This document shows positions 17,242 through 25,843 of a stretch of DNA of 50,867 nt, piece by piece. The position numbers and the translations under genes were made by a program. The notes beneath the pieces are model-generated. The model saw nothing but the letters and a program-made list of their open reading frames with translations, had not been told where the DNA came from and ran no database searches. The DNA is taken from contig JAUWMT010000017.1 in assembly GCA_030613025.1 (NCBI GenBank), positions 1-50,867 on the forward strand, written 5' to 3'. Source of the stretch: Candidatus Cloacimonadota bacterium (GTDB lineage Bacteria > Cloacimonadota > Cloacimonadia > JGIOTU-2). Positions within the stretch are counted from its first letter, which is position 1; the number at the start of each line of letters is the position of its first letter.

Positions 17242-18141
17242 TTATTGCGATTTATTTTTTATATGAAACAATGCTATCTCAATTTTTATTCTATCAATAA
17301 AGGTGGGAAGAATAATATTCATTATTTTCGAGATAGCATGGGAGTCGTATGTTGGACATAATTGGTTTTTGTATGTGATTATATTTAGTACAGCAGGATA
17401 TTCAATTTTCTTCAAGCTAATATTCTTGCTAATAATTGAACCCGTACAACCATACTTATCGTCTTTATCACTTTTAAAATATTTTAATTCATCTATACCG
17501 TCAATTTTATTAGGAAAAAATATTATGTCATCTTTTCCTTTGAGAATTTGATGAGCAGAGGTTTCAGGATTATCTATAACTTCATTCAGATTTAAACCGT
17601 CCTCTATTGCTGATTTTTTGATCCACATCCATTCGTCATTTTTTTCGTTTTTAAAAATAATACTCATGCCAATTAATTTATCATCAATTCCAAATATCGT
17701 TGAGAAAGTGTTTACCATTTTCTTTAAAATAAATACAAGTTGTTTTATAGGATCATTATAAGTATCGAATTCCTTTGCTTTCAACTTCACGGGATTTTCA
17801 AGGATTTTAAGTAAAGAGTCAAATTTATAATTTTCAATAGAATCTGTTTCTTTTAATAATTTCAATAAGACAAAATTGCCATTATTTATTACAATGTCGT
17901 TATAAAAGTCTCCAAATGATTTTAGGAAAACAAATATAATTGAAATTGCAACGGATACAAAATATATTATAAGTACCGTGCGGGGTATAACAAAGACACT
18001 GCTAGATGAAATAACATTGTTTTTGTAGATAATAATATAAACAAATAGAATTACTGAATTCAAAAAGATGATAAGTATAAATAGAGGAAATTTTTTAAGG
18101 CAAAAATTATAAATATTTCTTAGAAAGTTTGATTTTTCCAT
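17242..18141 (-). CDS. unknown membrane protein, possible GAF-like sensor domain
   Basis: A 299-residue protein with two membrane helices (about 16-38 and 53-75) and a cytoplasmic region of about 220 residues. The segment from about 150 to 290 (IGMSIIF..., GSIISKNISLKK, then AVLNIITYKNQLC, then a long final helix) has the alternation expected of a GAF-like sensor domain. This is inference from pattern only. It is the last gene of a three-gene operon and overlaps the preceding gene by 35 bp. Codon use is AT-rich relative to flanking genes. I do not recognise a named family. Confidence 0.65.
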   Translation of the reverse strand: MEKSNFLRNIYNFCLKKFPLFILIIFLNSVILFVYIIIYKNNVISSSSVFVIPRTVLIIYFVSVAISIIFVFLKSFGDFYNDIVINNGNFVLLKLLKETDSIENYKFDSLLKILENPVKLKAKEFDTYNDPIKQLVFILKKMVNTFSTIFGIDDKLIGMSIIFKNEKNDEWMWIKKSAIEDGLNLNEVIDNPETSAHQILKGKDDIIFFPNKIDGIDELKYFKSDKDDKYGCTGSIISKNISLKKIEYPAVLNIITYKNQLCPTYDSHAISKIMNIILPTFIDRIKIEIALFHIKNKSQ

Positions 18142-18472
18142 GGATAGGTTCCCACATTTTTTTTAAAGAAATTCGGTTTGTCAAAAAATTTTTGTCCCAT
18201 GACTCAATCTCGATATTTGCGATATAGGAAATAAATATTTTGTTCTCCTTATCAATATTTTGGAAACTTGAAAAATTAAATAATGAGTTTATCATATGTA
18301 TTGCTAAGATTAATCTACTGAAAATTAGTAATTTATCTTCATTTAATATTTTCTCAAAAAAAAGATAAATTTTTTTTTTCTTTCCTGGAATAGTTTTTAA
18401 TATTCCCGTAATAATAATGTAGGCTAAATTTATTAGAGATATACATAATAACAGTTTGATAATATTAATCAT
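18107..18472 (-). CDS. small unknown membrane protein
   Basis: A 121-residue protein. One strong membrane helix lies at about residues 3-25 and a second hydrophobic segment at about 46-66. The C-terminal 50 residues are soluble and basic at the end (KIKLSKKYL). It starts in an ATGA overlap (18469-18472) with the upstream gene, and its last 35 bp overlap the next gene, so all three are likely translated together. No family recognised. The strongly AT-rich composition resembles its two partners. Confidence 0.6.
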   Translation of the reverse strand: MINIIKLLLCISLINLAYIIITGILKTIPGKKKKIYLFFEKILNEDKLLIFSRLILAIHMINSLFNFSSFQNIDKENKIFISYIANIEIESWDKNFLTNRISLKKMWEPIHGKIKLSKKYL

Positions 18473-18897
18473 GTCTTCTTCTTTACCTTAGGCTTGTGCC
18501 AAAAAAATATTGCAAAAAGAGAAAATCTCATTACAAAAGCGATAATTAATAATAAAATTGTCCAGTCAAAATATTTGTCTGGAAAATCCGCATTTCTTAT
18601 AATTATGTAACAAATAATGCATAAAGTGAAACATACGAAGGAAACACAAAGAGTGCTTTTGGCTCCAACTACATTTTTCTTTGTGAAAAACAAATCTCCA
18701 AGTACAATACCATATATTGGTATTATAACCAAAAAAAGTTCGCCATTCCTGACCACTTCTTTGAAGTTATTAATTAGAGTTATTGAACTAACATTTCCCC
18801 ACTTAAGAATATGATGTGCAATAATTGGAATTATTGAAATAAAAAAAACAAAAACCAACCATTTCCATAGATCATTCAAATGTTCTTTTTTTCTCAT
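18469..18897 (-). CDS. small four-helix membrane protein
   Basis: A 142-residue protein with a charged N-terminus (MRKKEHLNDLWKW) and four predicted membrane helices at about 11-28, 51-70, 80-100 and 112-132, ending in a basic tail KPKVKKKT. It is the first gene of the three-gene minus-strand operon. The second helix includes GELFLVIIPIYGIVLGDLFF. No family recognised. A compact multi-helix protein followed by a putative sensor is reminiscent of membrane-effector defence operons, but this is speculation from layout. Confidence 0.6.
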   Translation of the reverse strand: MRKKEHLNDLWKWLVFVFFISIIPIIAHHILKWGNVSSITLINNFKEVVRNGELFLVIIPIYGIVLGDLFFTKKNVVGAKSTLCVSFVCFTLCIICYIIIRNADFPDKYFDWTILLLIIAFVMRFSLFAIFFWHKPKVKKKT

Positions 18898-18976
18898 ATC
18901 AATTTTATTAAGCCTCTATCGTCAAAAGTTGATTTGATTCTTATATATGTCAAATTATTTTAATAACCACAATTGC

Positions 18977-19951
18977 TTATAGATGAACAATTTTATAATA
19001 AATAGTTGTGTCTCCTGATTTTAATTCCAATAATAGTATTTGAGGAGGGATATCTATGGAATTTAACTCAAAATAATAAATATCAGGTACAAGAATATCA
19101 GAAAAGATTGTTTTTAATTTCTTCCCCCTAATATCATATAAGAATCCAGATACATAAGAATGATCTTCTAATAAAAATGATATACTGAGCTTATTGAAGC
19201 AAGGATTAGGTGATACTATTATATTAGTAATATAATCTAATGGAAGATTATCCGTCGAAACTGGCAGTTCAAGTTTGCACACACCAAAACCGACCCATGC
19301 AGGAGCTAAAATTTGATCAATAACCTGTCCGGAATAGTCGAATTGATAGATATATCCCAAACTGCCGTCCAGTCCTTCGGTTGACCAAAAATAAGTGCCG
19401 TCGAACCAAAGACCCCTGCAGGAATCAGATGGTGGTGAAAAAGCATTTGCGGTTATTTCAATGAGATTGGGCCAAAGTGCTACATCCCAGCATTTGATCT
19501 GAGCTTCATCATTCAGCATCCAGAGATACACTCCATCCCATGCACTGCCAAAGACATCTTCACTGAATGATACTGTTCCTTCATAGTTGCCATTGACATC
19601 GTAACGATTCAAGTCCCATTCGGTGACGTAAAAATAAGTTCCATCAAAGGCGATATCATAGAAATAGAAGAGCGACCAATCATCGATGATAACTTCGAGA
19701 TCGCCTGTATCGATATCAATCTTATATACTCTTGGTGCAAATGCTTCGGCTGCATAGAGTTCATTATTTACCACTTCCATATCACAGAAGTGATAGTTAT
19801 CATAGGAAAAATAGTTCTGCACAGTTCCATTAGTGGAAAGAGTGTATATCCGTGACATGAAGTATTGATTTGCAGTGAACATCATTAATTCCTCGGCTGG
19901 AAGTGATGCAGAAAATAAAAGAAGTATAATGACGAATAAGACTTTTTTCAT
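18977..19951 (-). CDS. secreted beta-propeller-like protein with T9SS sorting domain
   Basis: A 324-residue exported protein with a signal peptide (MKKVLFVIILLLFSASLPA). Residues 25-230 contain repeated aromatic segments of the kind FDGTYFYVTEW, WDGVYLWML and FDGTYFWSTEG, consistent with a small propeller. The last 80 residues match the type A C-terminal sorting domain of type IX secretion: VSPNPCFNKLSISF, then GFLYDIRGKKL, and final SGDTTIYYKIVHL. It should therefore be moved across the outer membrane by the Por system. GTG at 19960 overlaps the upstream stop, but the ATG at 19951 begins the signal peptide and is preferred. Confidence 0.87.
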   Translation of the reverse strand: MKKVLFVIILLLFSASLPAEELMMFTANQYFMSRIYTLSTNGTVQNYFSYDNYHFCDMEVVNNELYAAEAFAPRVYKIDIDTGDLEVIIDDWSLFYFYDIAFDGTYFYVTEWDLNRYDVNGNYEGTVSFSEDVFGSAWDGVYLWMLNDEAQIKCWDVALWPNLIEITANAFSPPSDSCRGLWFDGTYFWSTEGLDGSLGYIYQFDYSGQVIDQILAPAWVGFGVCKLELPVSTDNLPLDYITNIIVSPNPCFNKLSISFLLEDHSYVSGFLYDIRGKKLKTIFSDILVPDIYYFELNSIDIPPQILLLELKSGDTTIYYKIVHL

Positions 19952-19956
19952 TATAT

Positions 19957-20619
19957 TCACTCAGAAACATCCAGCTTATTCAGAATGCTGAAGAAATCAG
20001 CAGCATAGAAATCCGCTTTTTCGCAGATATCGACTTTATCTTTTAAAGAATAGTTATCTTCAATAGCATATACCTGCATGCCTGCATTTTTTGCTGCATT
20101 TACGCCGGCAATAACATCTTCAATGACAAGGCATTCCTCGGGCAGAACTCCAAGCTTTTCTGCAACTTTCAGGAAAATGTCGGGATAGGGCTTGCCCCGC
20201 AGGTTTTCCTGACCATCGACCACAGCGTCGAAATAATGCCATACATCATGGGCTGATAAAACCTTCTCGGTAAGATGGTGAATGTTGCTGGTGCCGACTC
20301 CGAGTTTTATATTATGTGAGCGCAGAAATTCAATAAATTCCTTTGCGCCGGGTTTGAGAGAAATGTCATTTTCATAGTGCCATGCAACCATGTCCGTCCA
20401 CTCATCCATGATCTCTTGCGCACTCTCGGGCAGGTTAAATTTTTGCTTAAAATGCTCTGCTACTTCCACATAGCTATTTCCAACCTCAATACCTTCAAAA
20501 AGGTCATCGGGAACAGGTATATTGCGCTTCCCAAGGAATTCAAGATCTACACGCGCCCATAAATCCATGGAATCGATGAGCGTACCATCGAGGTCGAAGA
20601 TAACTGCTTTGAAATTCAT
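19957..20619 (-). CDS. HAD-IA family phosphatase (beta-phosphoglucomutase-like)
   Basis: A 220-residue HAD hydrolase. Motif I is AVIFDLDGTLIDS (D9, D11), motif II is VGTSN near residue 112, motif III is GKPYPDIF near residue 140 and motif IV is VIEDVIAGVNAAKNAGM near residue 162. The helical cap between I and II fits the C1 type of beta-phosphoglucomutase and related phosphatases. It lies 9 bp after the phosphonate-type transporter genes. A role on a phosphorylated product of that pathway is possible but unproven. Confidence 0.88.
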   Translation of the reverse strand: MNFKAVIFDLDGTLIDSMDLWARVDLEFLGKRNIPVPDDLFEGIEVGNSYVEVAEHFKQKFNLPESAQEIMDEWTDMVAWHYENDISLKPGAKEFIEFLRSHNIKLGVGTSNIHHLTEKVLSAHDVWHYFDAVVDGQENLRGKPYPDIFLKVAEKLGVLPEECLVIEDVIAGVNAAKNAGMQVYAIEDNYSLKDKVDICEKADFYAADFFSILNKLDVSE

Positions 20620-20628
20620 TAATAGGAT

Positions 20629-21840
20629 TTAAATCCCGATCAGCTTTTCACGAACTCTTGCACTGACCATATCCATTACCCAGACAACGAACGCGATGAG
20701 CCATATCAACAAGCCGACATTATGCCAGCGGAGGAGCTGCTGCTGTTGAAGAAGGAGCAGACCGATACCGCCGCCACCTACAAAACCGACGATCGTTGCC
20801 ATACGGACATTGATGTCCCAGCGGTAAATAGTAAATGCCAGGAAAGGTGAGACTATCTGCGGAATGACCGCGTAAATCCAGGTTTGAAGAGTGCTCGCAC
20901 CGGTTGCTTTTATCGCTTCAACCGGACCGGTATCAATATTCTCGATCTGTTCGGAATAAAGCTTCGTAAGTGCTGCAACTGAATGGACCATAAGCGCCAG
21001 CATTCCCGCGAAAGGACCGATACCGACCCACACACTGAAAATGATCGCCCACACGATTGCCTCGATAGAGCGGAAAATAGTTGCGATCGTTCGTATAACG
21101 AGATACACTATATTCCCGAGCCATGTTCGCGGCATCAAATTTCTTGCTGCAAAGAAGCTGAGCACAAAGGCAAATGGGATAGCAAATACCGTTGCCAGCA
21201 GCGCCAGGAAGATGGTCTCGGCAAGGGCGGAAAGGGCTATATTGAGAAGCTTGGTATTCTTTTCAGCACTCTTTAATATAGTTGATTTGTATTCTTGTAA
21301 GGTCGATTCGCCAAGTCTTTTTTGAAGGTCATTAAGAAAAACTTTCCTGGTTGAATATTTCCTGTTCTGAATTCCCTTAAGTGTATTGATAACATCCGGA
21401 GGCAGGTCATCTTTCTCCAATTCATTGATGGATTCAGCGGAGAGAGAGTATCCCGTTACACTCGGATCAAAAATACCAGACGCTATGCCGCCTGCATTCT
21501 GGAATTTGGTGAAAAATTTATAAAAGTCAACCTCTACAATATTCAAGCCAACCACAAAAGTGACGACCAGTGATAGAAGGATAAGATAGCCCCACAAAGA
21601 TTTGAGCACACTTCTTTTCGGCTTTCCGGAAGATAAAAATAATTTTACTCCAATAGATCCTCGAATGAGCTGAAAGATGATCGTGGCGAGAAGTGCTGCA
21701 ATTCCAATAAAGGTTAACTTTGCAGTAAAGCCGGTCCACTTATGCATAAGATAATACAGGCAACCGAAGATATATATCCAGAAAAGAAGGTCGGTGGCGA
21801 TTGCTTGAATAAATTCTAATGTTCTATTTTTTTTCTTCAT
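20629..21840 (-). CDS. phnE: phosphonate-type ABC transporter permease PhnE
   Basis: A 403-residue inner-membrane permease, longer than typical PhnE because of an N-terminal stretch with two to three membrane helices and a soluble segment (about 115-190). The permease core follows: FRSIEAIVWAIIFSVWVG, the EAA loop EAIKATGASTLQTWIYAVIP contacting the ATPase, and FVGGGGIGLLL. It overlaps phnC by 4 bp (ATGA). With PhnC and PhnD it forms an importer for phosphonate, phosphite or phosphate. No C-P lyase genes are present nearby. Confidence 0.93.
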   Translation of the reverse strand: MKKKNRTLEFIQAIATDLLFWIYIFGCLYYLMHKWTGFTAKLTFIGIAALLATIIFQLIRGSIGVKLFLSSGKPKRSVLKSLWGYLILLSLVVTFVVGLNIVEVDFYKFFTKFQNAGGIASGIFDPSVTGYSLSAESINELEKDDLPPDVINTLKGIQNRKYSTRKVFLNDLQKRLGESTLQEYKSTILKSAEKNTKLLNIALSALAETIFLALLATVFAIPFAFVLSFFAARNLMPRTWLGNIVYLVIRTIATIFRSIEAIVWAIIFSVWVGIGPFAGMLALMVHSVAALTKLYSEQIENIDTGPVEAIKATGASTLQTWIYAVIPQIVSPFLAFTIYRWDINVRMATIVGFVGGGGIGLLLLQQQQLLRWHNVGLLIWLIAFVVWVMDMVSARVREKLIGI

Positions 21841-22604
21841 CTTATTTCAACCTCCTCCGCGTCTTCTCCGTAAATATCTTTGAATTTTTGTTCGTCGATT
21901 TCTTTTGGCGTACCGTCAAAAACAATATTTCCATCTTTCAGGGCGACAACCCGTGTGCCGTATTTTCTGGCAAGACTGAGAAAATGAAGAGAACAGAGAA
22001 TTGTGATGTTGTCATTTTTATTGAGTTCACCCAGGTATCTCATTACGGAATCTGCAGTTGCCGGATCCAGACTGGCGACAGGTTCGTCCGCAAAGATAAC
22101 TCGTGGATTCTGCATAAGTGCTCTTGCGATTGCCACACGCTGCTGCTGTCCGCCACTCAGGTTTCTGGCTTTGTTCTTTGCAAACTGTTCCAGCCCGACG
22201 CGCTGCAGGTTACTCATTGCAATGGCTACATCGTTTTTGTGCATGGAAAAGGTGACTGAATGCCAGAGTGAGACATAGCCAAGCTTTCCGGAAAGTACAT
22301 TTGTCAGGGCGCTCAGGTTTTTGAGAAGATTGAACTGCTGAAATATCATGCCGATGTGGCGACGGATCTTACGAAGCCGTTTTCCTTTTGCAGTAATGAC
22401 ATTTTCTTCATCGATCTCAATTTCTCCTGAGGTAGGTTCAATAAGCCGGTTCATACATCTGAGGAGTGTGGATTTGCCGGATCCCGAAAGACCGAGAAGA
22501 ATAAGGAATTCCCCCTCTTTTACTTCAAGATTGACACCCTTAAGTGCATGGGTACCTCCCTCGTAGATCTTATGTAAGTCGGTAAGTTTTATTATATTTT
22601 TCAT
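21837..22604 (-). CDS. phnC: phosphonate-type ABC transporter ATP-binding protein PhnC
   Basis: A 255-residue ATPase. Walker A is [15 protein letters not shown] near residue 38, the Q-loop MIFQQFNLL is near 86, the signature [15 protein letters not shown] is near 149, and Walker [14 protein letters not shown] is near 169, followed by the switch His in SLHFL. The QRVGLEQFA-type linker and RTLxxLxGxxLxxW-like LGYVSLWHS segment are typical of PhnC. It has 4-bp overlaps with phnD upstream and phnE downstream, indicating one transcript. Confidence 0.95.
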   Translation of the reverse strand: MKNIIKLTDLHKIYEGGTHALKGVNLEVKEGEFLILLGLSGSGKSTLLRCMNRLIEPTSGEIEIDEENVITAKGKRLRKIRRHIGMIFQQFNLLKNLSALTNVLSGKLGYVSLWHSVTFSMHKNDVAIAMSNLQRVGLEQFAKNKARNLSGGQQQRVAIARALMQNPRVIFADEPVASLDPATADSVMRYLGELNKNDNITILCSLHFLSLARKYGTRVVALKDGNIVFDGTPKEIDEQKFKDIYGEDAEEVEIR

Positions 22605-23509
22605 TTGATAAATTGGAATGCGTCTGTACCAAGTGCCTGAAGCGTCTCTCGGACGACATCATAATCTGAATCTTTGGCGCGGACAAAGTTATCAATATCA
22701 AGAAGATCAAGTAGTATCTGGTGACCTTCTTCTGTGTTTGCAAATTCTACAAGTGTATTTACAATCTTAATTTTCATATCTTCAGGAAATCCTTTTCGGA
22801 AGGTAACAGTATCATTTGGTATCCATTCAGTATAGCCGACTATTACTATCTTGTCTACAATATCAGGATAGGTATCAATAACAGCTCTTCGCGCATCACG
22901 AATGTCGCCATTTTTGTCCGGAGGAGACCAGAATGTGCATCCTACGTCAGCAGTTCCCTGATAGACTGAAAGGATCGCTTGTGGGTGACCACCTGCGAAG
23001 AGTGAACGAGCTGGCTTGATGCCTTTTTTTGAAAGTAATGCAGAAGGATAGATATATCCGGAAGCAGAAGCCGCATCAGTATATGCGATCACTTTACCTT
23101 CAATATCATCGATGTCTTCGATGCCACTTCCTGCCAGGGCGACAAATTGTCCCTTGTATTTTTCCAGTCCATTTCTCACGGTTGTAAGCGCTACTTCTGC
23201 ACCAAATTTTTCATTCGCAAGAATGTATGCAAAAGTGGCAAGCCACGCAATATCAGTTTCTTCAGTACCGATCGCTTCTATGACCGAGGCATAGCTTGTT
23301 GGTACGGCGACCTTGAAGTAATAACCTGTTTTCACGTGCAGGGTATCAGCAATTTCCTGACCGCTGGTGACGATCTTTCCTGCTTCCATGGAAGGAACAA
23401 AGTACATCTTTATCGGATTTTTCTTTGTTCCAAGTGGAGCATTCCGGCTGCATCCTATCAGCAGAACAACAACCAACAAAGCAACGAGCGCAATTTTGTA
23501 AACTTTCAT
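22601..23509 (-). CDS. phnD: phosphate/phosphonate substrate-binding lipoprotein PhnD
   Basis: A 302-residue periplasmic binding protein. It carries a lipoprotein signal peptide (VVVLLIGCSRN; lipidated Cys at about residue 20). The PhnD family is indicated by IKMYFVPSMEA near the start, VAVPTSYASVIEAI, then DIAWLATFAYILANEK and SGYIYPSALL. It has a clear ribosome binding site (AAGGAG) and starts 8 bp after the M29 peptidase stop. The ligand, phosphonate, phosphite or phosphate, cannot be decided here. Confidence 0.94.
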   Translation of the reverse strand: MKVYKIALVALLVVVLLIGCSRNAPLGTKKNPIKMYFVPSMEAGKIVTSGQEIADTLHVKTGYYFKVAVPTSYASVIEAIGTEETDIAWLATFAYILANEKFGAEVALTTVRNGLEKYKGQFVALAGSGIEDIDDIEGKVIAYTDAASASGYIYPSALLSKKGIKPARSLFAGGHPQAILSVYQGTADVGCTFWSPPDKNGDIRDARRAVIDTYPDIVDKIVIVGYTEWIPNDTVTFRKGFPEDMKIKIVNTLVEFANTEEGHQILLDLLDIDNFVRAKDSDYDVVRETLQALGTDAFQFIK

Positions 23510-23517
23510 TAAACTCC

Positions 23518-25572
23518 TTATTTATAGTATTCGTCTAAAGGTTCATTTAGATTTTCGGTACCTTTCAAAACAAATCTTTCATCTCTAAGAATGTCAATTT
23601 TTGTTCCATTTTTACTTACTGCTGTTATATGTCCGATAGATTCGTAAGGAAGTGTTATGTCGATATGGGTGAATGTATAAGCTTTACTCATATCTTCTTT
23701 TCTTTGAATTGTTTTTTCATTATCACGTGCAATGATCTCCTTGCCATCAGGATTGTAAACTTGCTTATCCTCTTCAAAGGTGAAGCATGTGTCGCCGACA
23801 GCAAAATGAGGTCCCATTTTTTCGATTATAAGAACAGGAAGCAGATGTAAGATATTAAATTTCTGAGCTACAATATAAGCCAATGTGTTGGTACCGATTG
23901 CAAATTCACCCATTGGAAGAGTTTTGTGAGGGAAAAGAATATTCTCTTCAATATATTTCTTGTTCTCTTCATCGGTATCAAAATTTAAACAGGAATAATC
24001 TGTTACAAAGCCGTCTTCAAAAGTGAGCTTCAGATCCTTAAATCTCAAACCTTTCAGATAAGTATTTTTTATATGTAGAATTCCATTTGTGCCTTTCAAT
24101 TGAGGAGTAGTGAAAACCTCGCCGAGTGGAATATTCACATCAGCAGTGCAGTTTACGAAATTAGTTTGTTTTTCGGGATTTGATATTTTTGGTAGCTGGA
24201 CTTTCAGATCAGTTTCATTGTTACCCTTTCCTTTTATGTGAGCATAGTCAGCAGTATCGAGGGCATCGATGATTTTTTGTTGGATCGGCTCATAGACTTC
24301 ATTCTTCAGCATGTTGATCGCATAGGTGTCATCAAAGATCTCTTCAAACTTGTCGCCAATCTCCGGCGTGGGAAAAGAAATAATACTGAAACTGGTTTCC
24401 TCACGAGGGATGTAGGTATAGGTAATTTGACTGGCTATGTGCTGTATCTGTTGAACCAGTTTTTGCTGATCTTCATTAAGCTTGAGACATTCTTTTTTTG
24501 TTTTAGGGCTGAAGGGTTCTTCTCCGAATGTCTCAAAATATATCAAACCTGAATATTCATCTGTATAATCTTTGCAGAGTTCATAAGCTTTTGCAAGGTT
24601 TTTCTTAATCCTATTGACAAGTCCTTCATCAAGATAAAGCGCCCTGTCAAATCTATGATCATAGGGATATTGTTTATTTGTAGTAGCTCCGGTTACTCTA
24701 CTCACTATAGCTTTAAGTCCTTTGCTCTGAAGTGCCCGTAAAAGATATTTAATAATTCTTTCGAATCCGGCAGGATAGATCAGCTTGATTGTTGATTTTT
24801 TGGACATATCTTTGTCAGAAGCGACAAAACCACGTTCATAGGCATCAGCCATGAAATCTGCAAGATTCTTGATCTTCTTCTCGGGTAGAGAATGCAGATG
24901 TTTTGCAATTCGGATAGTATTTTCAGTAATATAGCAACCAAAACGGAAAAGGTACCTTTCATCCGCAAGATCAGAATTTTCGATAATATTTTTATAATAA
25001 TCGAAATCGGGATCATAGGTTTCCATCAAGCGGATTTGCTGATCTTTTACATTGTAGAGAGAATCAATCTTTGTTATTACTTTTTTAAGCTTTTCTAAGT
25101 TCGGCATATTATTATCTATAAGATGAAATGCTTCGATAAATACTTCATTCCATTCCGCCATGGCAAATCGCTTATGAAGGAAAGCGTAGGTGATATAATG
25201 TCTGGTGTGTATATAAAAATATGAAAAAAGCTGGCCAAAATTGTCGCCAAGCTTTTGTACTGTATAGGTTGGATTAGCCCAGCTTGTGTCATAGCTTTCG
25301 GGAAGTATGTCCGAAAAAAATGACTTATTTTCCTCCATGAGCTCGAGCGTTGAGTGGGCAGAAAAGTATTCCAGACTATTCAGCTTTTCAAATTCATACA
25401 TTTGTAAAATGAACACGCCGAGATCATAGAAAAATTCAACGAATTCTTTTTTGTCCGGGTAAGCTTCGAAATTCTGAGTTTTGTTTACTATTTTTTTGAT
25501 AGATTCTATCGATTTTTCGTACTTTTTTTGAGAATTTTCATTCTCGGTCTTATACAAATTTCTTATAGTCAT
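23518..25572 (-). CDS. M29 family (AmpT-like) aminopeptidase
   Basis: A 684-residue protein, longer than the 400-residue classical M29 enzymes because of a helical N-terminal region of about 220 residues. The C-terminal part carries the metal-site motifs in order: IPLGEVFTTP (Glu), MGEFAIGTN (Glu), EKMGPHFAVGD (His) and FTHIDITL (His, Asp). Members are cobalt- or zinc-dependent aminopeptidases acting in the cytoplasm on peptide N-termini. The start has AAGGA upstream. It is followed after 8 bp by phnD and preceded by the zinc-ribbon gene. The extra N-terminal domain is not one I can name. Confidence 0.87.
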   Translation of the reverse strand: MTIRNLYKTENENSQKKYEKSIESIKKIVNKTQNFEAYPDKKEFVEFFYDLGVFILQMYEFEKLNSLEYFSAHSTLELMEENKSFFSDILPESYDTSWANPTYTVQKLGDNFGQLFSYFYIHTRHYITYAFLHKRFAMAEWNEVFIEAFHLIDNNMPNLEKLKKVITKIDSLYNVKDQQIRLMETYDPDFDYYKNIIENSDLADERYLFRFGCYITENTIRIAKHLHSLPEKKIKNLADFMADAYERGFVASDKDMSKKSTIKLIYPAGFERIIKYLLRALQSKGLKAIVSRVTGATTNKQYPYDHRFDRALYLDEGLVNRIKKNLAKAYELCKDYTDEYSGLIYFETFGEEPFSPKTKKECLKLNEDQQKLVQQIQHIASQITYTYIPREETSFSIISFPTPEIGDKFEEIFDDTYAINMLKNEVYEPIQQKIIDALDTADYAHIKGKGNNETDLKVQLPKISNPEKQTNFVNCTADVNIPLGEVFTTPQLKGTNGILHIKNTYLKGLRFKDLKLTFEDGFVTDYSCLNFDTDEENKKYIEENILFPHKTLPMGEFAIGTNTLAYIVAQKFNILHLLPVLIIEKMGPHFAVGDTCFTFEEDKQVYNPDGKEIIARDNEKTIQRKEDMSKAYTFTHIDITLPYESIGHITAVSKNGTKIDILRDERFVLKGTENLNEPLDEYYK

Positions 25573-25660
25573 ATTATTCCTTATTTACTTACTTTTATAT
25601 TAATTATTATTTTTTCAATAAATAGATTTCTATAAATTCATGGTATTTTCTATAAGAATA

Positions 25661-25798
25661 TTATATGCAACGATCTAAAGTTTGAGACATTCCGCAAAAG
25701 GGGCAAAATTCTATTTCGGGTTCAGTTGCTTTCTCGGATTTCTTGATAATTATATAATTTATAGTTGCCTGACAAAATTTACATTTTAACGTATCCAT
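25661..25798 (-). CDS. 45-residue zinc-ribbon protein
   Basis: A short ORF starting ATG at 25798 with AAGGA eight bases upstream. The product has two CxxC knuckles, KCKFCQ near residue 6 and FCPFCG near residue 32, separated by a lysine- and glutamate-rich stretch, which is the pattern of a zinc ribbon. It lies between lysS and the M29 peptidase on the same strand. Cognate function is unknown; such proteins can bind nucleic acid or serve as assembly factors. The good ribosome binding site and paired knuckles make a chance ORF unlikely. Confidence 0.75.
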   Translation of the reverse strand: MDTLKCKFCQATINYIIIKKSEKATEPEIEFCPFCGMSQTLDRCI

Positions 25799-25843
25799 AA
25801 GTTATTCCTTATAACATTTTCGTTGGCTTAATTTTCATTCTAA

